A stretch of DNA of 64,000 nucleotides from Sporosarcina sp. 6E9 (GCF_017921835.1 NZ_JAGEMN010000001.1:1853874-1917873), one strand, 5' to 3'; counted from the first letter of the stretch, positions 54,255 to 62,686 are shown. Program-made: numbers and translations. Notes: a model not told the origin generated them from the letters alone.

Positions 54255-55556
54255 TTACTTACGTTCGGCTTCCCATTTAGCACGTGACTGAGAAATTACT
54301 TCTTCCCACTTCAAATCTCCACTTAAATACTTCTGAATATTAACGCCAAGTGATTCTTGAGTCCAACCAGTCGGCGCTGCTTGGTATACCCATCCTTCAA
54401 GTGTATTTCCAGCTTCAGCGTATTCGTAAATTGTTTGTGAAAGTGGATCCGCAATTTTTGATGCGTCATATCCTTTATAAGCAGGGATGAATTTAAAGTC
54501 TTCAAGTACTGCCGTTTTTCCCGTCTCAGATGTATACACCCAGTCCAAGAAGTCTTTACTTGCTTGAACAACTTTTTCGTCACTCTTGCTGTTTACAGCC
54601 CAGAACATTGGTACACCAGCAGGTATTTTACCTTCAAAACCTTCAACTGGAACAGGAAGAATGCCAATGCCAGTTTCAGCTAATTCTGGGTCCATATCGT
54701 ATACAGAGTTGTAAACCCAGTTTCCTTGTTGAATCATGGCTACTTTTTCTAAAGAAAATAATTGTTCAACTTGCTGTGAATAATCTAGACTAAGTACTGG
54801 CTGAACTGAATGACTGTTTTGCAAATCAAGATATCTTTTCAGCTCATCGCCTTTGTCAAATGCGATTGTTTTAGAATTGTATGCTTCAGTTATATCATCA
54901 TTAAAGTCTGATGCAATAAACATATTTGAAATATGGTCGCCTAAAACCCACTTTTCTTTAGCTGGCAATGCAAATACCGCGTCAATGCCTAACTCATCTT
55001 TTTTGCTATCAAGTAATTTAACCGCTTCTTCCAAGTCTGCATACGTGACAATATCATCCGCGTTTAGACCAGCCTCTTCAAAAATCGCTTTATTATAAAT
55101 TAATCCGTAACCTTCTTGGTTAAATGGTAACCCTAGTACTTCATCGCCGTCTTGTACTGCAGTCAATGTTCCGTCAATGGATTCTTCAACTGCTTTCGTA
55201 TCTGAAACATCAGCTAGGTATTCTCTATATTCTTCAACACTTGAAGGTCCGCCGACGTTGAAAATGTCTGGCTCTTCACCTGATGAAAATGATGTTTTTA
55301 ATGATGCGCCGTAATCGTTTCCGCCACCAACTGTTTTAACGTTGATTTTTACGCCAGGGTTTTCATCTTCATATACTTTTACAAGTTCTTCAAACTGATC
55401 TTTGATTTCTACTTTAAATTGAAATATATCAATTGTGATTTGATCTCCTGATGCTTTGTCTTTCCCTTTGTCGTCATCTGACGAGCAACCTACTAACGCA
55501 AAGATAGATAATAGAAATACAGAAACTAAACTAATTAACGTTTTTTTGCTTTTCAC
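54255..55556 (-). CDS. sugar-binding lipoprotein (family 1)
   Basis: A 433-residue binding protein. Signal peptide starting KSKKTLISLVSVFLLS with lipobox ALVGC (Cys near 23). The mature protein has GGNDYGASLKTSFSSGEEPDIFNVGGP and C-terminal APTGWTQESL segments typical of oligosaccharide binders. A GTG start at 55556 is chosen: GGGGAG is seven bases upstream and the signal peptide then has normal length; the longer frame places 24 residues before it. Two TGCAAnCGGTT-type operators lie just upstream. First gene of the 55.6-48.6 kb operon. Confidence 0.9.
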   Translation of the reverse strand: MKSKKTLISLVSVFLLSIFALVGCSSDDDKGKDKASGDQITIDIFQFKVEIKDQFEELVKVYEDENPGVKINVKTVGGGNDYGASLKTSFSSGEEPDIFNVGGPSSVEEYREYLADVSDTKAVEESIDGTLTAVQDGDEVLGLPFNQEGYGLIYNKAIFEEAGLNADDIVTYADLEEAVKLLDSKKDELGIDAVFALPAKEKWVLGDHISNMFIASDFNDDITEAYNSKTIAFDKGDELKRYLDLQNSHSVQPVLSLDYSQQVEQLFSLEKVAMIQQGNWVYNSVYDMDPELAETGIGILPVPVEGFEGKIPAGVPMFWAVNSKSDEKVVQASKDFLDWVYTSETGKTAVLEDFKFIPAYKGYDASKIADPLSQTIYEYAEAGNTLEGWVYQAAPTGWTQESLGVNIQKYLSGDLKWEEVISQSRAKWEAERK

Positions 55557-55582
55557 TAATAATCTCCCCTTTTCCATTTCTA

Positions 55583-55596
55583 TGAATACGGTTGCA
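55583..55596. promoter_or_regulatory. LacI-type operator, proximal
   Basis: TGAATACGGTTGCA, 26 bases upstream of the binding-protein start, sharing ACGGTTGCA with the other members of the set. Confidence 0.5.
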
Positions 55597-55648
55597 TAAA
55601 ACAAATCATTAGTTTCCACGTACGACAACTAGTGGGAACTCAATTTCA

Positions 55649-55662
55649 TGAAACCGTTTGCA
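55649..55662. promoter_or_regulatory. LacI-type operator, distal
   Basis: On the minus strand TGCAAACGGTTTCA flanked by A and T (ATGCAAACGGTTTCAT), the best copy, about 90 bases upstream of the binding-protein start. It also resembles a cre site but has GG where cre has a pyrimidine after CG. Confidence 0.6.
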
Positions 55663-55724
55663 TAGATGATTCTTATAAAGAGTAACACGATAATCTAAAT
55701 AGTGCAACATGTTTAAATAAAATA

Positions 55725-56420
55725 TTATTCTGTATTTTTAGAGACTAGCTTTAAATAGTTTCGATAAAACGCTGAAAAAGAGAGAAACGCAATAAGAGAG
55801 CCTGTTAGAAATGGGATGATGAACCGGAAGACATTAAAGCTGACGTAGATGACTACCCCGCTACTCATCGCCACTGCGATAAATAAAATAGGACTTCCAA
55901 TTGTAAGTAGCAATGCATTTTTTAATGAAGTGGAAAACTTTAAGTGAAAATGAACTGTGACCGAAAACAAATTAATCGAAAAGACTAGCAATAGTATTCC
56001 CATGATAATAAATAGAATCATCATCGCAGTGTTTTTCTCATAAAAGTAATAGACATCCGCCGCCCATATGACCCACGCAACTGTTAACAAAGCTCCATTT
56101 CCAACGCTACGTTTATAATTCTCTTTGTAATAACCCCAATACTTTTTGAAAAGCTGATTGATTCCTTCATCTTTAATTATCCAATCTCGCACCATCGCGA
56201 ACATTGCTGTTGTTGCGGGGAAGAAAAGAAATGGCATGAATAGAATGATGGGAATGAACAAAATGAATACAATTTCAAGTTGTTCCATGAATAAAATAGT
56301 GATCAGTAAGTAAACGATTGGTAGATTAAATAGTATCCAAAGTAAATTTGTTACTGAGAATTTCATAACCCACTCACTGAGCGTGTATAGTGCGCCCATG
56401 AATCCAGAATTGTTATCCAT
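55725..56420 (-). CDS. DUF624 (YesL-type) membrane protein
   Basis: A 231-residue membrane protein with five or six hydrophobic segments and the family turn FFPATTAMFAMVRDWI near residue 75. AAGGAG precedes the ATG. It lies between a ROK kinase and the importer operon. Third DUF624 gene in the window; role unknown. Confidence 0.85.
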   Translation of the reverse strand: MDNNSGFMGALYTLSEWVMKFSVTNLLWILFNLPIVYLLITILFMEQLEIVFILFIPIILFMPFLFFPATTAMFAMVRDWIIKDEGINQLFKKYWGYYKENYKRSVGNGALLTVAWVIWAADVYYFYEKNTAMMILFIIMGILLLVFSINLFSVTVHFHLKFSTSLKNALLLTIGSPILFIAVAMSSGVVIYVSFNVFRFIIPFLTGSLIAFLSFSAFYRNYLKLVSKNTE

Positions 56421-56452
56421 ATGAATGTACTCCTTTACTGCTTTCTAAGCAA

Positions 56453-56486
56453 TTCAGTACCCACCTTCTAAAAAGGGGGTACTGAA
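56453..56486 (-). terminator. hairpin between ROK kinase and DUF624 genes
   Basis: A perfect 10-bp stem TTCAGTACCC / GGGTACTGAA with a 14-base loop and no T-run. It lies downstream of the DUF624 start region and upstream of the kinase end, so it may be a partial terminator or mRNA-stability element. Confidence 0.4.
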
Positions 56487-56513
56487 TCAGTTAATTAAAT
56501 TAATAAGTAGCCT

Positions 56514-57404
56514 TTAAGCAACCTGACTAAAATGTAAAGAAGCCGCTCCAAGTAAACCCGCTTTATTTCCAAGTTCCGCCTTCAATATTTCTACATCGGA
56601 AAAGCTGTCGATAATAAGTTCCTTAACTTTGGTTCTAACTAATTCAACCAATCTTTCTTGCTCCATAACGCCACCGCCTATGATAATTGCTGGTGGATTG
56701 AAGATGTGTGTGAGTGAAACAAGTCCGTATGATACTTCAAGAACCCAGTCTTGGAGGACTTTTTCTAGCTGCTCATCGCCTTTAGCGAGGCCTTCGAAAA
56801 TTTTACGGCCATTCACATATTCTGCATTAACTTCCAGTGCATTTCTCACCAAAGCTGTTGTCGAGCCATACATTTCGTAACATCCGAAGCACCCGCAATT
56901 GCACTTGATACCGCCTTGATGCGCAACGATGTGGCCGACTTCGGCCGCACTGCCATTCGCACCTTTGTAAACTTCTGAATTAATGACAATCGCGCCACCA
57001 ATACCTGTTCCGTATGTAAGACATAAAAAATCGTCAAATCTTTGTCCTGCGCCAAAGTGTTTTTCACCCAATGAAGCAGCATTCACGTCGTTTTCGATTT
57101 TTACCGGAACATTGAACTTCTCTCCGAAAATTTCTTTTAAATTCATCCCTGTGTAATTTGGAAAGTTTTCATTCGCAAAAATGATTGATCCTTCTTCGCT
57201 ATTCACTTGTCCAGCTGTACTGATTCCGATTGCTTCGAAGCCTGTATAATTCTCTGAAATGACTTCGATTAGATTTTCAACGAGAAAGGGTCCACCCTTT
57301 GACGCACCGGATTCAATTTCTTTAAATTGCGTAACAGTTCCCTTTTCATCAGCCATACATAATTTAACAGATGTCCCACCGATATCAATCGCTAATACGT
57401 TCAT
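56514..57404 (-). CDS. ROK-family sugar kinase
   Basis: A 296-residue ROK kinase: AIDIGGTSVKLCMADE at the start, KIENDVNAASLGEKHFG, SAAEVGHIV and zinc motif CNCGCFGCYE, with GGGVMEQE near the end. No DNA-binding domain. GGGGGAG precedes the ATG. Similar short ROK proteins phosphorylate glucose, fructose, N-acetylmannosamine or allose-like sugars. Next to the importer-Gfo/Idh-TIM operon it may phosphorylate the released or epimerised monosaccharide. Confidence 0.9.
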   Translation of the reverse strand: MNVLAIDIGGTSVKLCMADEKGTVTQFKEIESGASKGGPFLVENLIEVISENYTGFEAIGISTAGQVNSEEGSIIFANENFPNYTGMNLKEIFGEKFNVPVKIENDVNAASLGEKHFGAGQRFDDFLCLTYGTGIGGAIVINSEVYKGANGSAAEVGHIVAHQGGIKCNCGCFGCYEMYGSTTALVRNALEVNAEYVNGRKIFEGLAKGDEQLEKVLQDWVLEVSYGLVSLTHIFNPPAIIIGGGVMEQERLVELVRTKVKELIIDSFSDVEILKAELGNKAGLLGAASLHFSQVA

Positions 57405-57534
57405 AGTTACTCCCCCATTATTTATATTCGAATTAACTGTAGCATAAGGCTTTACTTCTAGCCACTAGCAAAACAATATTCTTGTTATGTATTTAGTAGT
57501 TTCAACATGTGGAGCTTCTGTAAATTACAGACGG

Positions 57535-57576
57535 AAAAAGTTGTGACATATGAGTTAGAAATTCATATGCCACAAC
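57535..57576 (-). terminator. terminator of the fifth importer operon
   Basis: On the minus strand GTTGTGGCATATGA and TCATATGTCACAAC (13 pairs plus one G-U) with a 9-base loop, then TTTTTCCG. Confidence 0.85.
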
Positions 57577-57589
57577 CATTTGTTTATGT

Positions 57590-57646
57590 TTAACCCCACC
57601 ACATATTAGCAGGTTTCTCATTAAATAAGTCCGAATTCAAATGCTC
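57590..57646 (-). pseudogene. 3' remnant of a TIM-barrel isomerase gene
   Basis: Read in the frame ending at the stop 57590-57592, the last 18 codons give HLNSDLFNEKPANMWWG, aligning with the C-termini NLKSVLINEQPTDMWWA (31209-32177) and NLKSVLIKDQPTDMWWV (48606-49574), including the rare Met-Trp-Trp tail. The rest of the gene is missing and the frame runs into the end of the Gfo/Idh gene. It sits exactly where the intact operon at 48.6-50.6 kb has its TIM-barrel gene, and is followed by a terminator, so an internal deletion is the simplest explanation. Confidence 0.8.
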
Positions 57647-58662
57647 ACAATTGTTTTGTTTTGATTGGATTCCAATGCCGCTAGGACGACTTCCAGTGAC
57701 TTCATACCCTCTTCGCCGGAAATTGCCACATCTGTGTCGTTCACAATTGCGGATACAAAATGATCAATAACATGTGAGGTATGTTGTCCACCTTCCTCAT
57801 TTGATTGGATAGCGCCTAATTCATACTTAACAACTTCTCCATTTGTATATTGTGCGATTAATGAATACTGAGGATCGTCTTCCAAGCGAAGAATCGCTTT
57901 CTCTCCATAAATAACTGTTGAATTGTCCGAGTTTGGACTATATGCCCAACTTGCAGCTAATGTGCCGATAATACCTGATTCTGTCTTTAAGACACAAACA
58001 GCATTATCATCAACTTCTGTATCCTTCTTAGCATTTGTTTCGACAAATCCAGCAACCTCTTGAAATTCTTCATCTAGTAGATAGCGCATTAGATCTGTTT
58101 TATGTACGCCTAAGTCACCCATTGCACCAATAAAGGCTTCTTCCTTATTAAAAAACCAACTATTGCGCCCATCGACACTCCAACCTTCCGGACCAGCATG
58201 GCCAAATGTAGTGCGGAAGCTATAAATCTTGCCAAGGTCTCCATTCGCAATAAGTTGTCTGGCTTTTTCATGAGAAGGTACAAAACGTTGGTTATGACCA
58301 ATCATAAGTTTTTTATTATTTTTACTTGCAGCTTCAATCATCCGTTCTGCTTCTTCACGAGAAGTTGCCATTGGTTTTTCACATAATACATGTTTTCCGG
58401 CATTTGAAGCAGCAATGGAAACAGTTGCATGTAAGTAGTTTGGCAGACAAACACTAATCGCATCAATACCTTCATCCAGAAGCAATTCTTCATAATTGGT
58501 ATATGCTTTGGCATTATACAATTCTGCTGTTTCTTTTACACGTTCTTCAACAATGTCGCATACTGCAACAATTTCCACCTGGTTATTTGCTGCATATTCT
58601 GGAAGATGACGCAACTTAGCAATACTTCCGCATCCGATTACACCTATTTTTAATTTACTCAT
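57637..58662 (-). CDS. Gfo/Idh/MocA-family oxidoreductase
   Basis: A 341-residue oxidoreductase, paralogue of 49596-50621 with identical length. Motifs intact: GVIGCGSIAKLRHLPEY, LCEKPMATS, AMGDLGVHKTDLMRYLL. GGGGGA precedes the ATG. The C-terminus (NKTIVSI) differs from the paralogue's (KQFARI) and overlaps the remnant of a TIM-barrel gene, so the last few residues may derive from the deletion junction. It follows the TIM-barrel gene at 58676 by 13 bases, in the operon with the fifth importer. Confidence 0.92.
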   Translation of the reverse strand: MSKLKIGVIGCGSIAKLRHLPEYAANNQVEIVAVCDIVEERVKETAELYNAKAYTNYEELLLDEGIDAISVCLPNYLHATVSIAASNAGKHVLCEKPMATSREEAERMIEAASKNNKKLMIGHNQRFVPSHEKARQLIANGDLGKIYSFRTTFGHAGPEGWSVDGRNSWFFNKEEAFIGAMGDLGVHKTDLMRYLLDEEFQEVAGFVETNAKKDTEVDDNAVCVLKTESGIIGTLAASWAYSPNSDNSTVIYGEKAILRLEDDPQYSLIAQYTNGEVVKYELGAIQSNEEGGQHTSHVIDHFVSAIVNDTDVAISGEEGMKSLEVVLAALESNQNKTIVSI

Positions 58663-58675
58663 TATAATTCCCCCT

Positions 58676-59440
58676 CTATCTTGTAAACTTCTGTTTTAAA
58701 TAATCAAGACTAATCTTGACACTTTCCAGCGGAGTACGTCTGCTTTGATCTTGTTCTACAACCCACCATTCGACATTTGACTTGCTTCCTTGTGTTAATA
58801 CTCCGTCAATATCTACGCCACCTGTACCCAATTCCGCAAAAAACTGTTCACCATCAGTCGTCATATCTTTCAAATGAATTAACGGTGTCCGATTATGGTA
58901 ACGCTCAATCCACTCGACTGGATTCTCACCAGCTTTTGTTAACCAATAAACATCAAATTCTGTTTGAACCCATTGGGGATTGGTTTCTTCTAGTAATAAT
59001 TCAAGCGGTTTTTTTCCGTTATCCATTGGAAATAACTCAAAGTCATGATTATGATAGGAGAAATTTATCCCTTCCTCAAAACAACGTTTTCCGATCTTGT
59101 TTAAGATTGGTAGCAGATCGTAATAGTCTTCTTTTGTTTGCCTTTCCGGTGGAAGGTATGGACATACAATGTTTTTACAACCTATCACATGTTGATAGCG
59201 AATTATTTCTTCCAATTCTTGTTCCTGCTCCAATGTAGTAAGCGGAACGTGGCTAGAAGCTGCTTGTAAACCGAGCTCATCCAATTCTTTTTTTAATACA
59301 TCTGCAGCTAACCCCCCATAGCCTGCAAACTCTATTCCGTCATATCCCATATCGGCTACTTTTTTTAGTGTGCCAATAAAATCTTTCTCACTCTCATCTC
59401 GTAATGAATACATTTGAAGCGCAATCGGTGTATTTCCCAT
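58676..59440 (-). CDS. sugar isomerase/epimerase TIM-barrel protein (IolE-like)
   Basis: A 254-residue TIM-barrel protein related to 34748-35506: ALQMYSLRDESEKDFIGTLKKVADMGYDGIEFAG at the start, then FSYHNHDFELF, QTEFDVYWL, LIHLKDMT and VVEQDQS metal or substrate segments. AAGGGG precedes the ATG. In the same operon as the Gfo/Idh enzyme and importer, so the pair probably process the imported compound. Confidence 0.9.
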   Translation of the reverse strand: MGNTPIALQMYSLRDESEKDFIGTLKKVADMGYDGIEFAGYGGLAADVLKKELDELGLQAASSHVPLTTLEQEQELEEIIRYQHVIGCKNIVCPYLPPERQTKEDYYDLLPILNKIGKRCFEEGINFSYHNHDFELFPMDNGKKPLELLLEETNPQWVQTEFDVYWLTKAGENPVEWIERYHNRTPLIHLKDMTTDGEQFFAELGTGGVDIDGVLTQGSKSNVEWWVVEQDQSRRTPLESVKISLDYLKQKFTR

Positions 59441-59493
59441 TTTTAAAAGTCCCCTTTTTGTTTTGATTTCGAAGTGATAAAAGACTTAATTAC

Positions 59494-60318
59494 TTACTTC
59501 ACTGATCCCATCATTCCCGCCACAAAATGTTTCTGCATCAAGAAAAATATGAGTGCCGTCGGTAATGTTGCAATTACAATCGTTAACATAATTACACCAT
59601 AATCAGGTGAATAGCTTGAACCCAAGTTAGATATTAGTAACGGGATTGTTTGTTTCTCTGGTGATTGCAAAACAACTAGCGGCCACAAGTAATTATTCCA
59701 GCTATTCATAAAAGTAATGATAGCTGCAGCTGCATATGTCGTTTTCATTGTTGGCATATAAATACGGAAGAATATGCCGAGTTCACTTAAACCATCTATT
59801 CTGCCTGCTTCAATCAATTCCTTTGAAAACATCTTAGTATTTTGTCTAAAAAAGAAAATTAGAAAAGCGGTTGTTAGTGTAGGTAGCATGACAGCTACTA
59901 ATGTGTCCATTCCTATGAATGGTGCAACCGTAGATATCGAACCGAACATTCGGTATAACGGTACCATTAATGCCGCAAATGGAATCATCATTGAAATTAG
60001 CAATATGTTAAATACAATATCTTTCCTCTTACTCTGATAAATCTCAAATCCATAGCCAGCCAAGGAAGCAATTATCAAGGACAAGATGGTTGTTGATACT
60101 GAGATAATTGCTGAGTTTGTCAGTGCAGGGACAATATCAACCGTTTCAATTAAATTTTTAAAGTTTTCAACTAAGTGACTTCCTGGAATTAACTTTCCCT
60201 TAGACACATCTATCGATTTATTTGTTGCACTGACTATCATCCAAAAGAATGGAAAAATAGAAATTATCGCCGCAAATGTTAAAAAGAGATACGTGAATAT
60301 TCTTTTTATCTTTTTCAT
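59494..60318 (-). CDS. sugar ABC transporter permease (MalG type)
   Basis: A 274-residue six-segment permease: FPFFWMIVSATNKSID, EAA loop IEAGRIDGLSELGIFFRIYMP (slightly divergent: Gly and Leu replace Ala in the motif), C-terminus KHFVAGMMGSVK. Four-base overlap (ATGA) with the preceding permease. GCAGGTGA lies upstream. Confidence 0.92.
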   Translation of the reverse strand: MKKIKRIFTYLFLTFAAIISIFPFFWMIVSATNKSIDVSKGKLIPGSHLVENFKNLIETVDIVPALTNSAIISVSTTILSLIIASLAGYGFEIYQSKRKDIVFNILLISMMIPFAALMVPLYRMFGSISTVAPFIGMDTLVAVMLPTLTTAFLIFFFRQNTKMFSKELIEAGRIDGLSELGIFFRIYMPTMKTTYAAAAIITFMNSWNNYLWPLVVLQSPEKQTIPLLISNLGSSYSPDYGVIMLTIVIATLPTALIFFLMQKHFVAGMMGSVK

Positions 60319-61187
60319 TTTTTATCACCTGCTAACTTAAACTGTAATGCCGCGAAAATTACAATAGCGATAACAACAAAGTATGAGACCGTCGCTGCAT
60401 AGCCAAAGTCCGGTGTATACTTGAATGATAGATTATATATGTATTGAGAAATGGATGTGGTCGAATTCCCTGGACCACCTTTCGTAATGTTCATGACTTC
60501 ATCAAATATTTGTAACGTCCCTATTGTTGATGTAATGGATGTAAATAAAATAATTGGTTTCAACATTGGAATTGTAATTTTGAAAAACTGCTGAAATGAA
60601 GAAGCACCATCAATTTTTGCTGCCTCGTATATTGAGTGATCAATATTTTGTAACCCTGACAGATAAAATATCATGTTGTATCCTGTCCATCTCCACGTAA
60701 TCGCAATGATAATTGTGACTTTCGCCCAGAATGGATCTGCTAACCAATTAATAGCTTCAGGGACAAGTGAAAATTGTAATAGAAATTTGTTTATGATTCC
60801 GTTAGTCGCGAACAGGTCTTTAAAAATAACCGAGTATGCAACAAGCGATGTAACACAAGGTAAAAATATCGCGATACGAAAAAAACTTCTAAACTTTAAT
60901 TTAGGATCATTTAAGAGAACGGATAAAAACAGTCCTAAGAGTATCATTATAGGCACTTGTATTATCAGATAAATAAACGTGTTTGTAAAAGCGGCAATAA
61001 ATGTTGGATCGGTAAAAACGCGCTTATAGTTACTTAGCCCAACAAAACTTAGATTTGTCCCTGACCCCGATTGGAATGAGAGAATTAATGCTTGAATCAT
61101 AGGATAAAAGTAAAATATACTAATCATGATGGTTGAAATACCAACAAATGACCAGCCTATCCAGTTGGTTTTAGTTTTACCGTTCAC
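60315..61187 (-). CDS. sugar ABC transporter permease (MalF type)
   Basis: A 290-residue permease: FYFYPMIQALILSFQSG, EAA loop YEAAKIDGASSFQQFFKITIPML, and MNITKGGPGNSTTS. The start is GTG with GGAAGTGA upstream. It follows the binding-protein gene after 116 bases that hold a hairpin. Confidence 0.92.
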   Translation of the reverse strand: MNGKTKTNWIGWSFVGISTIMISIFYFYPMIQALILSFQSGSGTNLSFVGLSNYKRVFTDPTFIAAFTNTFIYLIIQVPIMILLGLFLSVLLNDPKLKFRSFFRIAIFLPCVTSLVAYSVIFKDLFATNGIINKFLLQFSLVPEAINWLADPFWAKVTIIIAITWRWTGYNMIFYLSGLQNIDHSIYEAAKIDGASSFQQFFKITIPMLKPIILFTSITSTIGTLQIFDEVMNITKGGPGNSTTSISQYIYNLSFKYTPDFGYAATVSYFVVIAIVIFAALQFKLAGDKK

Positions 61188-61217
61188 TGTGCATCACTTC
61201 CTTAATTTTAATAAGAA

Positions 61218-61283
61218 CCTTAAACAATTGATCTAATCAGATCGTTTGAAATTGGATCTTTTTAACAAATCAATTGCTTAAGG
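61218..61283 (-). terminator. intercistronic hairpin after the binding-protein gene
   Basis: CCTTAAACAATTGAT (61218-61232) pairs with ATCAATTGCTTAAGG (61269-61283), 14 of 15 bases plus one G-U, with a smaller GATC / GATC hairpin inside. No T-run follows. Likely mRNA processing or partial termination. Confidence 0.5.
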
Positions 61284-61303
61284 CTTATCGTTTTTCCACT
61301 GAA

Positions 61304-62590
61304 TTAATTAAACTGTGCTTCTGCCTGCTTCTGAGCGTCGCTCATAACATCGTCAATATTTTTACCATTTAAATAGTTTTGCATTTCAACGGTAATAATA
61401 TCGTCAATGCCATAAGTGTGCATTCCGTAGTTAACACTTGGAATTTCTTCTAGCCATGCCGCAAAATCCGCTACTGTTTTCTGCCCACCAAAGAATTCAT
61501 CTTCTTTAGCATAAGCATCATTTTCTGATGCTGGTGTATAAGTACCAATTGCGCCAACGTCAATTACAAGTTTTTCATACATGTCAACATTCGAACCGAA
61601 TGTTTTACTTAAGAAATCCGCTGCTTGCTCAGCACCTGGAATATTTAATACATACCATGAGCTTCCGCCTAAGTTCGAAGCATTTACCGAACCCGGAACA
61701 GTCAATTTAGGTATCGGAACAATTGCCCAGTTTCCAGATTGCGATTCCTCAGCCTTTATAGAAGGTGTGATCCAATTTCCTGTTGGTACAGTCACAACAT
61801 CTCCGCTATTAAAACCTGTTAAAAACTGGTTCCAATCAGAGTGTGGCTTTAAGATTCCTGTATCTATCATTTCTTTATAAACTTCAAATGCCTCTTTTAG
61901 TGCTGCATTATCAACAAGGTCTGGAGTTACACCATCTTCCTTCACATACCAAGAGCCTGCGGATTGAATCATGACTCGGATGAGACCAAGATCATTAGGA
62001 TCGATTGTAAGGAATGTCTTTCCTGTAACCTCTTTCACTTTCTTTCCAATCTCTATATATTCATTCCAATCAATACCTTCTAAATCTTCTACTGAATAAC
62101 CAGCTTCCTCTAAGTAATCCGTACGAACATACAAGCCAGTTACACCAGTATCAAATGGAATACCATAGTTTTTACCATCTGCACTCGTTGGTGCAATTTT
62201 ATACTCAGCAAAGTCTGTTGCTTCAAATAAATCCGTCAATTCATAAAATGAGTCTGGGAAGGATTGTAAAAAACTCTGTGCACGATAATCTTCAATTAAA
62301 ACAATATTAGGTAATCCTTTTGTTGTACCTGAACCTAATGCGGTATTTAACTTTTGAATAATATCATCTTGCGCATTTTCAATAATTTTGACATTCAAGT
62401 CTGGATTTTCTTCTTTATATACTTCTTTTGCAATTTCCAATGCCGCAATATTAAATTTTGGATCCCATGCCCAAGCTGTGACTTCATCAACTTCATCATT
62501 TCCACCCTTACTTCCACTATCATCGGAACCGGTTGAAGAGCAAGCTACTAATAATACACTCATTAATAGCAACATAAATATTTTCTTCAT
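61304..62590 (-). CDS. sugar-binding lipoprotein (family 1)
   Basis: A 428-residue binding protein. Lipobox LLVAC with Cys near residue 17, then Ser-Ser-Thr-Gly and a Gly/Asp-rich linker. The mature part has EVTAWAWDPKFNIAAL, NIVLIEDYRAQSFLQ and ETGKTFLTIDPND-like segments. The ATG at 62590 has AGGAG six bases upstream, better than the ATG at 62605. A perfect cre site lies 25 bases upstream. First gene of the fifth importer operon, downstream of a sensor kinase gene. Confidence 0.91.
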   Translation of the reverse strand: MKKIFMLLLMSVLLVACSSTGSDDSGSKGGNDEVDEVTAWAWDPKFNIAALEIAKEVYKEENPDLNVKIIENAQDDIIQKLNTALGSGTTKGLPNIVLIEDYRAQSFLQSFPDSFYELTDLFEATDFAEYKIAPTSADGKNYGIPFDTGVTGLYVRTDYLEEAGYSVEDLEGIDWNEYIEIGKKVKEVTGKTFLTIDPNDLGLIRVMIQSAGSWYVKEDGVTPDLVDNAALKEAFEVYKEMIDTGILKPHSDWNQFLTGFNSGDVVTVPTGNWITPSIKAEESQSGNWAIVPIPKLTVPGSVNASNLGGSSWYVLNIPGAEQAADFLSKTFGSNVDMYEKLVIDVGAIGTYTPASENDAYAKEDEFFGGQKTVADFAAWLEEIPSVNYGMHTYGIDDIITVEMQNYLNGKNIDDVMSDAQKQAEAQFN

Positions 62591-62614
62591 TGTTCTCTCC
62601 TCCATCTGCTTATT

Positions 62615-62628
62615 TGTAAGCGCTTTCT
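62615..62628. promoter_or_regulatory. cre site upstream of the fifth importer
   Basis: TGTAAGCGCTTTCT fits TGWAARCGYTWNCW at every position. Twenty-four bases separate it from the start codon, consistent with CcpA repression. Confidence 0.8.
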
Positions 62629-62645
62629 GTCATTAATTTAACACA

Positions 62646-62686
62646 CAAAAAACAGGGGATGTTAGGATAATATCCACCTGTTTTTG
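62646..62686 (-). terminator. terminator of the sensor kinase gene
   Basis: On the minus strand AAAAACAGG and CCTGTTTTTT form the outer stem, with a GGAT / ATCC extension, ending in a T-run. Confidence 0.75.

Noticed and set aside
55649-55662. Classical cre site
   Set aside because: TGCAAACGGTTTCA has G where the consensus needs a pyrimidine after the central CG, and it matches the other TGCAAnCGGTT sites better.
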